A stretch of DNA of 55,592 bases from DASQFD01 sp035633255 (GCA_035633255.1 DASQFD010000057.1:1-55592), one strand, 5' to 3'. Positions 24,023-33,139 are shown, counted from the stretch's first letter. Notes: a model not told the origin generated them from the letters alone. Made by a program: numbers and translations.

Positions 24023-24550
24023 TCACCCTCCGGTGGGTCGCCGACCGGGGGCATCCGGGGGACCGGGTGCCGCGCCCGCCCGGCTCCGGAGGATGGTCAG
24101 GATCCGGTCGGTGAGCCGGACGAGGTCCGCGAGCTCCTCGACGGTGAGCTCGCCGACGATGCCCGCCCACAGGTCGGTCCCGAGGGCGTCGAGCCGGTGC
24201 AGGAGGGCGGCCCCCGCGTCGGTGAGCCGGACCACCTTGGCGCGGCGGTCCGCCGGGAGCGGCTCACGGTGCACGAGGTCGCGCCGCTCCAGCCGGCGCA
24301 CCAGGCCGGACACCGTGGCCGGGGAGACGTGCAGGGCGGCGGCGAGGTCCGCCCCGGTGAGCCCCTGCCTGGACCCGACGACGGCAAGCGCGCGCAGCTG
24401 CTGCATCGTCAGGTCGAGGTCGACCACCACCGGCACCTCGCCGTCGACGTGCATCCGCTGCAGCGCGCCCTGCTGCTCGCGGAAGCGGTCGACCAGCGTC
24501 GCCCGGTGCTCGCTCGCCCCGTTCTCGGCCGGGCGCGCGGTCGCCGTCAC
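24023..24550 (-). CDS. MarR-family transcriptional regulator
   Basis: 175 residues. The winged helix lies at about 45-115: LTMQQLRALAVVGSRQGLTG, LAAALHVSPATVSGLVRRLE, then wing DLVHREPLPADRRAKVVRLT with the typical DxR. Helices flank it for dimerisation, and the C-terminus is a disordered Pro/Gly tail. It is divergent from the RND transporter gene, with a perfect palindrome between, so it most likely represses that pump and itself. GGGGAGGG precedes the GTG start. Confidence 0.9.
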   Translation of the reverse strand: MTATARPAENGASEHRATLVDRFREQQGALQRMHVDGEVPVVVDLDLTMQQLRALAVVGSRQGLTGADLAAALHVSPATVSGLVRRLERRDLVHREPLPADRRAKVVRLTDAGAALLHRLDALGTDLWAGIVGELTVEELADLVRLTDRILTILRSRAGAAPGPPDAPGRRPTGG

Positions 24551-24618
24551 GGTCCCTCCCCTTCGGCGTCGCCTCGGCGGGGGGGTGTCGCCCCGCGTCT
24601 CGTCGGCGCCACCGTATC

Positions 24619-24637
24619 GCTTAGCCTGAGGCTAAGC
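24619..24637. promoter_or_regulatory. Palindrome between marR and RND genes (MarR operator)
   Basis: GCTTAGCC-TGA-GGCTAAGC is a perfect 8-bp inverted repeat, notably A/T-rich for this DNA. It lies 52 nt before the RND start and 68 nt before the MarR start. Size and position fit a MarR dimer site controlling both genes. Confidence 0.7.
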
Positions 24638-24689
24638 ATTGTCCGCGAGCGCCCTGCCGACCTCGCGACCGCCGAACCGAGGACCGCCC

Positions 24690-27600
24690 GTGCACTCCCT
24701 GTCCCGCCTCAGCCTGCGCAACCGAGCGCTCACCGCGCTGCTCACGATCTTCCTCGTCGTCGCGGGCATCTGGGCCACCGGCTCCCTGAAGCGTGAGCTC
24801 ATCCCGTCGATCGAGTTCCCCGTCATCGGCGTCGTCACGCCCGTGCCCGGGGCCGGCGCCTCCGTCGTGGAGGACCGGGTGACCCGCCCCGTCGAGCAGG
24901 CCGCCCTGGGCGTGCGGGGCGTCGAGTCCGTGGAGTCGACGTCGGGCGACAGCGCCTCCACCGTGCTCGTCACCCTCGAGTACGGCACCGACATCGGGGC
25001 GGCCCAGGCCGACACCCAGCGCGCCGTGCTCGCGCTGCAGGACCTCCCCGAGGGCGCCGAGCCGCAGGTCTTCGCGGGGAGCATCGACGACTTCCCGGTC
25101 ATCCAGATGTCGGTGTCCGGCGGCGCCGACCGCCAGGAGCTGCAGGCCCGCGTGCGCGACCAGATGGTCCCGAAGATCGAGGACATCGACGGCGTCCGGG
25201 CGGCCGCGGTGACCGGCGTGCCCGAGCAGCTGGTCACCGTCACCCTGGACGCCCGCCGGCTCGCCGCGGCCGAGGTCACGCCCGAGGACGTCACCGCCCT
25301 CCTCGACGACAACGGCGTGGTCATCCCGGCGGGGCAGCTCGCCTCCGGCGAGGAGACGCTCACCGTGCAGGCCGGCAGCGCCATCACCGACCTCGACCAG
25401 CTGCGCGCCCTGCCCGTGAAGGGCGCCACCACCCTCGGCGAGGTGTCGACCGTCGAGCTGACGCAGGGGGACACCACGGCCCTCTCCCGCACCGACGGCG
25501 AGCCCTCCCTCGTCGTCTCCGTGACCAAGACCCCGGACGGCAACACCGTCGCCATCAGCGACGAGCTGGAGAAGCTGCGGCCCGAGCTGGACTCCCTGGT
25601 CACCGACGGTCGGACGACGATCGTGTTCGACCAGGCGCCGTTCATCAACGACTCGATCAAGGACCTCGCCGTCGAGGGCGCGCTCGGCCTGTTCTTCGCG
25701 GTCCTCGTGGTCTTCGTCTTCCTGCTCTCGATCCGGCTCACCCTGGTCACCGCGGTCTCGATCCCGCTCTCGCTGCTGGTCGCCATGCTGGGCCTGCGGA
25801 TGGGCGGCTACACCCTCAACATCCTCACCCTCGGCGCGCTGACCATCGCCGTCGGCCGCGTCGTCGACGACTCGATCGTCGTCATCGAGAACATCCAGCG
25901 CCACCTGCGCATGGGCGAGCCCAAGCGCGTCGCGATCCCCGACGCGGTCAGGGAGGTCGCCAGCGCCATCACCTCCTCGACGCTCACCACCGTCGCGGTC
26001 TTCCTGCCGCTCGGCCTGGTCGGGGGGCAGGTGGGTGAGCTGTTCCGCCCGTTCGCGGTCACCGTCACCCTGGCGATGCTCGCCTCGCTCTTCGTCGCCC
26101 TCACCATCGTGCCGGTGCTCGGCTACTGGTTCCTGCGCAGCGGGCCCGCTGCCAGCCAGGGGGCCGCGGAGCCAGAGCCGACCCGGGAGTATGCCGTCCG
26201 GCCGGCCGAGCTGGTCACCGCCGGTGCGGGTGCCCCCGCCCTCGGCGGCTCCCCGGTCGCCGCCCCGCCCGGTGCGGCCGCGCCCGGTGCGGCCGCGCTC
26301 GGGGCCGGAGGGAACGGCATACCGGCTCCCGCTGGTCACGAGGGCCAGGGAGGCCACGGAGGGGACGGGGAGGACGGCGCGCCGACTCCGGTGCGGATCC
26401 GGGAGCAGGACGAGCCGGTGACCCGGCTGCAGCGCAGCTACCTGCCGGCGCTCGACCTCGCGCTGCGGGCGCCGTGGCTGACGATCGCCCTCGGGGTGGT
26501 CATCCTCGCCCTGTCGGGCTTCGGGGCCACCCTGCTGAAGACCGACTTCCTCGGCGACCAGGGCGGCAACACCCTCACCATCACCCAGCAGCTCCCGGCG
26601 GGCACGTCGCTCGCGGCGACCGACGAGGCCGCGAAGCGGTTGGAGGCCACCCTCGCCGGGCGGGAGGACGTGGAGTCCTACCAGGTGACCGTCGGGGCCG
26701 CGGGCCCCGAGGCCGCCTTCACCGGGGCGGGCACCGGCACGGCCACCTTCACGGTGACGACCACGGACGCGGGGACCGACGGCGTGGCCCAGGCGGTCCG
26801 CGCGGCCGGCGAGGCCGACCCGTCGCTGGGCACCGTGACGGCGAGCACCGGCGGGAACTTCGGCGCCACGGCGGCCGAGATCGTGGTGCGCGCGCCGGAC
26901 GACGCCTCGCTGCGCCAGGCCTCGGCGGCCATCACCGAGGAGGTGAAGCGGATCGACGGCGCCCGCGACGTCACCAACGACCTGGCCGCGCTGGCGCCCA
27001 CCGTCCGGGTGAGCGTGGACCGCGCCAAGGCGGAGCAGGCGGGGCTCAGCGAGACGGCGGTCGGCGGCATCGTCGCCGGCGCGCTGCGCGGGACCCCGAT
27101 CGGCGAGGTCACCCTCGACGGCATCGGCCACGACGTCGTGCTGCGGCAGGGTGCCGACGTGCCGGCCTCGGTGGACCAGCTGCGCGCCCTCCCGGTGGGG
27201 GCCGCCCCCGGTGGGCAGCCGCTCACCCTCGGGCAGGTGGCCGCCGTGCGCCAGGTGGAGGAGCCGGTGACCCTGAGCCGGGTCGACGGCGCGCGCACCG
27301 CCACCGTCAGCGCGACACCGACGAGTGGCGACCTCGGCTCGGTGACCGCCGCGCTCAACGACGTGGTCGCCGACACCGACCTCCCCGAGGGCGCCTCGGC
27401 GGAGGTCGCGGGGGTGAGCGCGGACCAGGCGGAGGCCTTCGGGCAGCTCGGGCTCGCCCTGCTCGTCGCGATCGCGCTGACCTACGCGGTGCTGGTGGCG
27501 ACCTTCGGCAGCCTGCTGCAGCCGCTCATCCTCATGGTCAGCGTGCCGTTCGCGGCGACCGGGGCGATCGCGCTGCTGCTGCTGACCGACACCCCGCTCG

Positions 27601-27974
27601 GCGTGGCGTCGATCATCGGCGTGCTCATGCTCGTCGGCATCGTCGTGACGAACGCCATCGTCCTCATCGACCTGGTCAACCAGTACCGCGCTCGCGGGCT
27701 GGGTGTCCGCGAGGCGGTGCGCGAGGGCGGCCGGCACCGGTTCCGGCCGATCATCATGACCGCGCTGGCCACGGTGCTGGCGCTGACGCCGATGGCGTTC
27801 GCGATCACCGGGGGCGGGGCGTTCATCTCCCAGCCGCTGGCCATCGTCGTGATCGGTGGGCTGCTGAGCTCGACGCTGCTGACGCTGATCCTGGTGCCGG
27901 CGATCTACACCCTCGTCGAGGAGTTCCGTCAGAAGCGCGGCTTCGGTGCCGACCACCGCGGCGAGGTGCTGTAG
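24690..27974 (+). CDS. RND-family (HAE1/AcrB-like) efflux permease
   Basis: 1094 residues, twelve membrane helices in two repeats, each with a large extracytoplasmic porter loop. The N-terminus reads LSLRNRALTALLTIFLVVAG. The TM4 proton-relay acids are Asp393-Asp394 in RVVDDSIVVIENIQRH; VFLPLGLVGG and the second-half LVGIVVTNAIVLIDLVNQYR follow. About 90 residues between the halves (490-585) form an unusual Pro/Ala/Gly low-complexity cytoplasmic linker. No membrane-fusion protein or outer channel is nearby, as usual in monoderm bacteria. It probably exports hydrophobic compounds under MarR control. GAGGA precedes the GTG at 24690. Confidence 0.93.
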   Translation: MHSLSRLSLRNRALTALLTIFLVVAGIWATGSLKRELIPSIEFPVIGVVTPVPGAGASVVEDRVTRPVEQAALGVRGVESVESTSGDSASTVLVTLEYGTDIGAAQADTQRAVLALQDLPEGAEPQVFAGSIDDFPVIQMSVSGGADRQELQARVRDQMVPKIEDIDGVRAAAVTGVPEQLVTVTLDARRLAAAEVTPEDVTALLDDNGVVIPAGQLASGEETLTVQAGSAITDLDQLRALPVKGATTLGEVSTVELTQGDTTALSRTDGEPSLVVSVTKTPDGNTVAISDELEKLRPELDSLVTDGRTTIVFDQAPFINDSIKDLAVEGALGLFFAVLVVFVFLLSIRLTLVTAVSIPLSLLVAMLGLRMGGYTLNILTLGALTIAVGRVVDDSIVVIENIQRHLRMGEPKRVAIPDAVREVASAITSSTLTTVAVFLPLGLVGGQVGELFRPFAVTVTLAMLASLFVALTIVPVLGYWFLRSGPAASQGAAEPEPTREYAVRPAELVTAGAGAPALGGSPVAAPPGAAAPGAAALGAGGNGIPAPAGHEGQGGHGGDGEDGAPTPVRIREQDEPVTRLQRSYLPALDLALRAPWLTIALGVVILALSGFGATLLKTDFLGDQGGNTLTITQQLPAGTSLAATDEAAKRLEATLAGREDVESYQVTVGAAGPEAAFTGAGTGTATFTVTTTDAGTDGVAQAVRAAGEADPSLGTVTASTGGNFGATAAEIVVRAPDDASLRQASAAITEEVKRIDGARDVTNDLAALAPTVRVSVDRAKAEQAGLSETAVGGIVAGALRGTPIGEVTLDGIGHDVVLRQGADVPASVDQLRALPVGAAPGGQPLTLGQVAAVRQVEEPVTLSRVDGARTATVSATPTSGDLGSVTAALNDVVADTDLPEGASAEVAGVSADQAEAFGQLGLALLVAIALTYAVLVATFGSLLQPLILMVSVPFAATGAIALLLLTDTPLGVASIIGVLMLVGIVVTNAIVLIDLVNQYRARGLGVREAVREGGRHRFRPIIMTALATVLALTPMAFAITGGGAFISQPLAIVVIGGLLSSTLLTLILVPAIYTLVEEFRQKRGFGADHRGEVL

Positions 27975-28000
27975 CCGGAGGGCCGCGGGTCCTGCGGCGG

Positions 28001-28040
28001 TGGCCGGTCGTGGCCGGCGGTGGCCGGTCGTGGCCGGCGG
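28001..28040. repeat. 20-bp direct repeat x2
   Basis: TGGCCGGTCGTGGCCGGCGG is present twice in tandem between the convergent RND and nagA genes. No clear hairpin. Confidence 0.75.
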
Positions 28041-28051
28041 TGGGCCGGCGC

Positions 28052-29203
28052 TCACGCCGGGTCCACCGGCTCCCCGCCCCGCCACGCCCGGCGGACCGAG
28101 AGCGTCCCGGCGTCGAGCGCCACGAGGTCGGCTCGCCGCCCCGGCGCCAGCGCGCCGACGTCGTCGCGGCCGAGGGCACGCGACGGGGTCCCGGCGGTCC
28201 ACGCCACCGCCCGCAGCAGGTCGGCGTCCGACGGTGCCCGTCCGGCCACCCCCCGGAACAGCGCGTCCGCCGTGGCCGTGCTTCCGGCGATGGTGGTCGT
28301 CCCCGCGACCCGGGCGACGCCGCCGGAGACGGTCACCTCCAGGCCCCCCAGCCGGTAGCGCCCGTCACCGCGCGCCGCACCGGCCATCGCATCGGTGACG
28401 GCGACCACGCGCCCGGGCTCGACGGTGGCCGCCAGCCACGCCGGGATGGCCGGGTCGAGGTGCACGCCGTCGACGATCAGCTCGAGGACGACCTCCGGCC
28501 GGGAGAGCAGCGCGGGGACCGGACCCGGGTCGCGGTGCCGCAACGGTCGCATCGCGTTGAAGAGGTGGGTCGCCTGCCGGGCCCCGGCGTCGACCGCCGC
28601 CATGACCGTCGCGCCGTCGGCGTCGGTGTGCCCGACCGCCGCCACGGCACCGGCGCCGGCGATGCGCGCGACCGCGTCGAGCCCGCCGTCGAGCTCGGGG
28701 GCGAGCGTGACCATCCGCACGTGCGGCGAGGCGAGCAGCCCGTCGAGCTCCTCGCGCGTCGGCGGCCGCAGCTGTGCCGGGTCGTGCGCGCCGCAGCGCG
28801 CCGGTGACAGCCACGGACCCTCGAGGTGTATGCCGGCCAGCTCACCGTCCGCGACCAGCTCGCCGAGCGCCGCCACCTCCCGGAGCAGGCGCTCTCGCGG
28901 TGCGGAGACGAGCGAGGCGAGAAGGGTCGTCGTGCCGTGCCGCCGGTGCGCCCGTGCGGCGGCGAGCGAGGCCTTCGACTCGGAGCCGAAGGAGGCGCCG
29001 CCCCCGCCGTGGCAGTGCATGTCGACGAAGCCGGGCACGAGCACGGTGGCCCCGAGCTCGGTGACGAGGGCGGACGGCATACCGGTGGGGCCCGGGGCAC
29101 CCTCTCCCACCTGCGCGATGCGGCCGCCGGCCACCCGCACCCACCCCGGGCGGAGCACGCGCCGGGGGGTCACGACGGCGGCGGCGGAGAGGACGGCGTC
29201 CAT
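28052..29203 (-). CDS. nagA: N-acetylglucosamine-6-phosphate deacetylase
   Basis: 383 residues, amidohydrolase fold. The metal and active-site motifs are all present: DMHCHGGGG (His63, His65), HLEGPWLSP (Glu128), VGHTDAD (His192), THLFNAM (His213) and VTDAMAG (Asp271). It removes acetate from GlcNAc-6-P in the cytosol, feeding amino-sugar use and cell-wall recycling. nagB is not adjacent. The ATG at 29203 has no Shine-Dalgarno, but TACCGT ends 9 nt upstream, so the transcript may be nearly leaderless. It is divergent from a methyltransferase gene. Confidence 0.93.
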   Translation of the reverse strand: MDAVLSAAAVVTPRRVLRPGWVRVAGGRIAQVGEGAPGPTGMPSALVTELGATVLVPGFVDMHCHGGGGASFGSESKASLAAARAHRRHGTTTLLASLVSAPRERLLREVAALGELVADGELAGIHLEGPWLSPARCGAHDPAQLRPPTREELDGLLASPHVRMVTLAPELDGGLDAVARIAGAGAVAAVGHTDADGATVMAAVDAGARQATHLFNAMRPLRHRDPGPVPALLSRPEVVLELIVDGVHLDPAIPAWLAATVEPGRVVAVTDAMAGAARGDGRYRLGGLEVTVSGGVARVAGTTTIAGSTATADALFRGVAGRAPSDADLLRAVAWTAGTPSRALGRDDVGALAPGRRADLVALDAGTLSVRRAWRGGEPVDPA

Positions 29204-29212
29204 GGCGGTGCG

Positions 29213-29218
29213 ACGGTA
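29213..29218 (-). promoter_or_regulatory. -10 TACCGT for nagA
   Basis: TACCGT on the minus strand ends 9 nt before the nagA ATG; there is no ribosome-binding site between. Confidence 0.4.
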
Positions 29219-29230
29219 CCGGAGGGGGTC

Positions 29231-29236
29231 TATGGT
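29231..29236 (+). promoter_or_regulatory. -10-like TATGGT for methyltransferase gene
   Basis: TATGGT on the plus strand, giving a leader of about 57 nt that contains AGAGGGGG before the ATG at 29300. Confidence 0.35.
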
Positions 29237-29299
29237 CGGCGGACCGGCCGCCGGCCATGGCGGTGCGGGGCGGGACGGCGCGGGCAGAGGGGGACGGCG

Positions 29300-30151
29300 A
29301 TGAGTGCTGGACGGTCCGACGAGGGCCCGCTGGCGCGGGTGGCGGCCACCTTCGACCGCGTGGCGGAGGTCTACGACACGGTCGGCGTGCCGTGGTTCCG
29401 CCCGATCGCGGAGCGGCTGGTGGAGCGGGTGGCACCCGCCCGCGGTGAGCACGTCGTGGACGTCGGGTCCGGGCGAGGCGCCGTCACCTGGCCGCTCGTG
29501 GCCGCGGTGGGCCCGCAGGGCCGGGTCACGGCCGTGGACATCTCCTCCCGGATGACCGCCCTGCTGCGGGAGGAGGGGGCGCGGCGCGGCGTGGAGCACC
29601 TCGACGTGCTGACCGGGGACGTCGCCGACCTCGGCCTCGCCGGCCTGGACGCCGACGCCCTGACCGCCTCGCTGGTCCTCTTCTTCAGCCCTGACCCCGC
29701 TCGCACGCTGCGCGGCTGGCTCGGCTGCCTGCGGCCCGGCGGCCGGGTCGGGCTCTCGACCTTCGGCGAGGAGGACGAGGCGTTCCGGCGGCTGGACGCG
29801 CTCTTCGAGCCGCACCTGCCGCCGGCCATGCTCGACGCCCGCACCACCGGCAAGCGCGGGCCCTTCGCCTCCCCGGCCGCGACCGACGCCCTGGTCGCGC
29901 AGTGTGGCGGCGTCGACGTGCACACCGTCGAGGAGACCGTCGAGGTGGCCTTCGCCGGGGTCGAGCAGTGGCACGCGTGGAGCCGCAGCCACGGCATGGT
30001 CGCCCTGTGGGCGGCGGTCCCCGAGGCCGAGCACCCGGCCGTGCTCGGGTCGTCGGCTGAGATCCTCGGCGCCGTGCGCGGGCCGGACGGGCTCAGCCGC
30101 CTGCGGCAGGTGGTGCGCTACACCACGGCCCGCGTGCCGGCGGAGGGGTAG
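29300..30151 (+). CDS. Class I SAM-dependent methyltransferase (UbiE-like)
   Basis: 283 residues. FDRVAEVYDTVGVPWFRP opens the domain. VVDVGSGRGAVTWPLVAAVG is the SAM loop, VTAVDISSRM the acidic strand and LRPGGRVGLSTFG motif III. The C-terminal helix region (EQWHAWSRSHGM) is typical of UbiE/MenG-like small-molecule methyltransferases. The substrate is not deducible and no quinone genes are adjacent. AGAGGGGG precedes the ATG. It converges on copA across 312 bp filled with hairpin repeats. Confidence 0.85.
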   Translation: MSAGRSDEGPLARVAATFDRVAEVYDTVGVPWFRPIAERLVERVAPARGEHVVDVGSGRGAVTWPLVAAVGPQGRVTAVDISSRMTALLREEGARRGVEHLDVLTGDVADLGLAGLDADALTASLVLFFSPDPARTLRGWLGCLRPGGRVGLSTFGEEDEAFRRLDALFEPHLPPAMLDARTTGKRGPFASPAATDALVAQCGGVDVHTVEETVEVAFAGVEQWHAWSRSHGMVALWAAVPEAEHPAVLGSSAEILGAVRGPDGLSRLRQVVRYTTARVPAEG

Positions 30152-30200
30152 GGACACGCGGGGCGTGCGGCGCCCCGCCCGCGCCCGCGAGCAGTCGAAG

Positions 30201-30260
30201 TCGAAGTCGCAGGACACGCCGAGATCCGGCCACCGTCCTCGGCGTGTCCTGCGATCTCGA
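30201..30260. repeat. Palindromic hairpin element, family A copy 2
   Basis: Arms 30201-30223 and 30238-30260 pair at 21 of 23 positions around a 14-nt loop; the core is GCAGGACACGCCGAG / CTCGGCGTGTCCTGC. It lies in the 312-bp convergent gap (30152-30463) after the methyltransferase gene. I see no gene in that gap; the rest is GC-rich low-complexity DNA with repeated GAGGCGTGC words. Confidence 0.85.
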
Positions 30261-30335
30261 CCGTGATGGCCCCTCGCGAGGCGTGCGTGCCGCGCCCCCG
30301 CGAGCCGTGCCGCGCCCCCGCGCCCGCAGTCGAAG

Positions 30336-30395
30336 TCGAAGTCGCAGAACACGCCGAGATCCGGCCACTGTCCTCGGCGTGTCCTGCGATCTCGA
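30336..30395. repeat. Palindromic hairpin element, family A copy 3
   Basis: Arms 30336-30358 and 30373-30395 with a 14-nt loop differ from copy 2 at only two positions (left-arm G to A, loop C to T). They sit exactly 135 bp downstream of it, so the two arose by duplication of a longer unit. The left-arm CAGAACACGCCGA matches copy 1 at 4491. Confidence 0.85.
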
Positions 30396-30463
30396 CCGTG
30401 GTGCCCCCCGCGAGGCGTGCCGCGCCGCCGGGAGGCGTGCGGCCACCCCGGGAGGCGTGCCGG

Positions 30464-32779
30464 TCAGCGGTTGGGGTCGAAGGAGCGCAGCCGCAGGCTG
30501 TTGCTCACCACGAACACCGAGCTGAACGCCATCGCCGCCCCCGCGACGAGCGGGTTGAGCAGGCCGAGTGCCGCGAGGGGCAGGGCGGCGACGTTGTAGG
30601 CGAACGCCCAGAACAGGTTGCCCTGGATGGTGCGCAGCGTCGCCCGCGCGAGCCGGATGGCGTCCGGGGCGGCCCGCAGGTCGCCGCTGACCAGGGTGAG
30701 GTCCGAGGCCTCGATGGCCACGTCCGTTCCGGTGCCGATCGCGAGCCCGAGGTCGGCCTGCGCCAGGGCCGCTGCGTCGTTGACCCCGTCGCCCACCATG
30801 GCGACGGTCGCCCCCTCGGACTGGAGGCGCCGGACGACGGCGACCTTGTCCGCCGGAAGCACCTCGGCCACCACGTCCCGGTCGTCGATGCCCACCTGCG
30901 CCGCGACGGCCCGGGCGGCGCGCGCGTTGTCCCCGGTGAGGAGGACCGGACGCAGGCCGAGCCGGCGCAGCTCGGCGACCGCCTCCGCGGATCCCTCCTT
31001 GACGGTGTCGGCGACGACGACCACGGCCCGCACGGCCCCGTCCCAGGCGACCCAGACGGGCGTCTGGCCCAGCGCCTCGGCCGCCTCGGCCGAGGCGGCC
31101 AGCCCCGGCGGGGCGCTCACCGACCACTGCTCGGCCAGCCAGCGGAGCCGACCGGCGGCGGCGGCCCGCCCCCCCACGACGCCGGCGACGCCGGCACCCG
31201 CCTCGCTGGTGAAGGACTCGACCGCCCCGAGCGGCAGGCCCGCTGCGGCGGCGTGCGCCGCGACGGCCCGCCCGATCGGGTGCTCGGAGGCGTGCTCCAG
31301 GGGCCCGGCCACCTCGAGGACCTCGTCCACGGAGGTGCCCTCGGCGGGGTGCACCGCGACGACGGCCATCTGCCCGGTCGTCACCGTGCCGGTCTTGTCC
31401 AGCACCACGGTGTCGACGCGGCGGGTGGACTCGAGCACCTGTGGACCCTTGATCAGGATGCCGAGCTGGGCGCCGCGGCCGGTGCCGACGAGCAGCGCGG
31501 TCGGCGTCGCGAGGCCGAGCGCGCACGGGCAGGCGATGATGAGCACTGCGACGGCGGCGGTGAACGCCGCGGTGAGCGAGTGCCCGGTGACCAGCCACCC
31601 CGCGAGGGTCAGCAGCGAGAGCCCGATGACGACCGGGACGAAGACCGCGGACACCCGGTCGGCGAGCCGCTGCACCTCCGCCTTGCCGCTCTGGGCCTCC
31701 TCGACGAGCCGCGCCATCTGCGCCAGCGCGGTGTCCGAGCCGATCCGGGTGGCCTTCACAACGAGGCGGCTGCCGGCGTTGACCGTCGCCCCGACGACCG
31801 CGTCGCCCGGACCGACCTCGACCGGCACCGACTCACCGGTCAGCATCGACGCGTCGACCGCGGAGGTCCCGTTGAGCACGGTCCCGTCGGTGGCGACCTT
31901 CTCCCCGGGCCGGACGACGAAGTGGTCACCGACGGTGAGCTGCTCGACCGGAACCCGGACCTCCACCGCGCCCTCGCCGGCCCCGCCCGGCTGACCCGAG
32001 CCGCCGCGCAGCACGGCGACGTCCTTGGCGCCCATGTCCAGCAGGGCGCGCAGCGCGGCACCCGAGCGCCGCTTGGCGCGGGCCTCGAAGTAGCGCCCGG
32101 CGAGGATGAACGTGGTCACGGCCGAGGCGACCTCGAGGTAGACGTGCGCCTCGTTCCCGGTCGAGCGGCTGGGCAGCAGGTCGAAGTGCATGCGCATCCC
32201 GAGCATGCCCGCGTCGGTGAACAGCAGCGCCCACAAGGACCACAGGTATGCCGCGCCGACACCGACCGAGATCAGGGTGTCCATGGTGGTGGCCCGGTGC
32301 CGCAGGTTGGTCCACGCCGCCCGGTGGAACGGCAGGGCACCCCAGACGACGACCGGTGAGGCCAGCGTGAGGGAGATCCACTGCCAGCCGTCGAACTGCA
32401 GGGCCGGCACCATCGCCAGCAGCACCACGGGGACGGTGAGGATCGCCGAGACGACGAGGCGCTGTCGCCACTGGTCGGCCTCGTCGGCGGCCCGGCGCCC
32501 CTCACTCCCCTCACCGCCGTCCGCCCCCGCCGGCGACCCGGGCGGCCGGCGCGGCGCGGGGAGCGCTGCGGTGTAGCCGGTGGCCTCGACCGTCGCGACC
32601 AGGTCCTCCGGGGCCACGGCGTCGGGGTAGGAGACGCGGGCCTTCTCGGTGGCGTAGTTGACGCTGGCGGTGACGCCGGGAATCTTGTTGAGCTTGCGCT
32701 CGATGCGGTTGGCGCACGAGGCGCAGGTCATCCCGCCGATGACCAGCTCGACGTCGCGCGTGCTCGTGGTCTGGCTCAT
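30464..32779 (-). CDS. copA: Copper-exporting P1B-type ATPase
   Basis: 771 residues. One N-terminal heavy-metal domain (IGGMTCASC, Cys19/Cys22) is followed by eight membrane helices. The TM6 metal site is IIACPCALGLATPTAL (CPC). DKTGTVTTGQM is the phosphorylation site, HASEHPIGRAV the HP motif, and MVGDGVNDAAALAQADLG the hinge. YN and MxxSS-type residues in the last helices (FAYNVAALPLAALG, then AMAFSSVFVVSNSLRL) fit the Cu(I)-exporting P1B-1 group. It is co-operonic with csoR (9-nt gap) and controlled by the CsoR box upstream. GAGGAGAG precedes the ATG. Confidence 0.95.
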   Translation of the reverse strand: MSQTTSTRDVELVIGGMTCASCANRIERKLNKIPGVTASVNYATEKARVSYPDAVAPEDLVATVEATGYTAALPAPRRPPGSPAGADGGEGSEGRRAADEADQWRQRLVVSAILTVPVVLLAMVPALQFDGWQWISLTLASPVVVWGALPFHRAAWTNLRHRATTMDTLISVGVGAAYLWSLWALLFTDAGMLGMRMHFDLLPSRSTGNEAHVYLEVASAVTTFILAGRYFEARAKRRSGAALRALLDMGAKDVAVLRGGSGQPGGAGEGAVEVRVPVEQLTVGDHFVVRPGEKVATDGTVLNGTSAVDASMLTGESVPVEVGPGDAVVGATVNAGSRLVVKATRIGSDTALAQMARLVEEAQSGKAEVQRLADRVSAVFVPVVIGLSLLTLAGWLVTGHSLTAAFTAAVAVLIIACPCALGLATPTALLVGTGRGAQLGILIKGPQVLESTRRVDTVVLDKTGTVTTGQMAVVAVHPAEGTSVDEVLEVAGPLEHASEHPIGRAVAAHAAAAGLPLGAVESFTSEAGAGVAGVVGGRAAAAGRLRWLAEQWSVSAPPGLAASAEAAEALGQTPVWVAWDGAVRAVVVVADTVKEGSAEAVAELRRLGLRPVLLTGDNARAARAVAAQVGIDDRDVVAEVLPADKVAVVRRLQSEGATVAMVGDGVNDAAALAQADLGLAIGTGTDVAIEASDLTLVSGDLRAAPDAIRLARATLRTIQGNLFWAFAYNVAALPLAALGLLNPLVAGAAMAFSSVFVVSNSLRLRSFDPNR

Positions 32780-32788
32780 GGTCTCTCC

Positions 32789-33085
32789 TCAGGAGCGGAC
32801 GAGGCGGGCGATCGCCGCCGAGGCCTCGGCGATCTTGGCGTCGGCCTCCGGCCCCCCGGCGCGGGCGGCGTCGACGACGCAGTGGGCGAGGTGCTCCTCC
32901 AGGAGCCCGAGCGCCACGGACTGCAGGGCCTTGGTCATCGCCGCGACCTGGGTGAGGATGTCGATGCAGTACTGCTCCTCCTCGACCATCCGCTGCAGGC
33001 CGCGGGCCTGACCCTCGATGCGGCGCAGCCGCTTGAGGTAGTCGTCCTTGGCGTGCAGGTAGCCCCGCGTGGCGGTCTCGGACAT
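32789..33085 (-). CDS. csoR: Copper-sensing repressor CsoR
   Basis: 98 residues, all-alpha. The Cu(I) ligands are spaced exactly as in CsoR (Cys-x24-His-x3-Cys): Cys40 in EEEQYC, then His65 and Cys69 in EEHLAHC. YLKRLRRIEGQARGLQRMVE is the conserved DNA-facing helix. It represses the csoR-copA operon when copper is low and is released by Cu(I). The ATG at 33085 follows AGGAGGGG; the longer frame would include the promoter. First gene of the operon. Confidence 0.94.
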   Translation of the reverse strand: MSETATRGYLHAKDDYLKRLRRIEGQARGLQRMVEEEQYCIDILTQVAAMTKALQSVALGLLEEHLAHCVVDAARAGGPEADAKIAEASAAIARLVRS

Positions 33086-33122
33086 CACCCCTCCTTGGTG
33101 GTCGTCGTGATGTCGGAACAGC

Positions 33123-33139
33123 ATACCCCCTATGGGTAT
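33123..33139 (-). promoter_or_regulatory. CsoR operator
   Basis: ATACCC-CCTAT-GGGTAT is an inverted repeat matching the known CsoR box (TACCC-n-GGGTA around a short A/T-containing centre). It is located 38-54 nt before the csoR start. Confidence 0.85.

Noticed and set aside
24619..24637. Reading the palindrome as a DtxR/IdeR iron box
   Set aside because: TTAGCC-TGA-GGCTAA loosely resembles the iron box, but the 19-bp consensus is not matched and a MarR gene is adjacent, so a MarR site is preferred.
24621..28202. 1193-residue open frame on the minus strand opposite the RND pump
   Set aside because: Arg/Gly/Asp/His-rich antisense product with no motif, fully inside a gene with clear RND signatures; a high-GC shadow frame.
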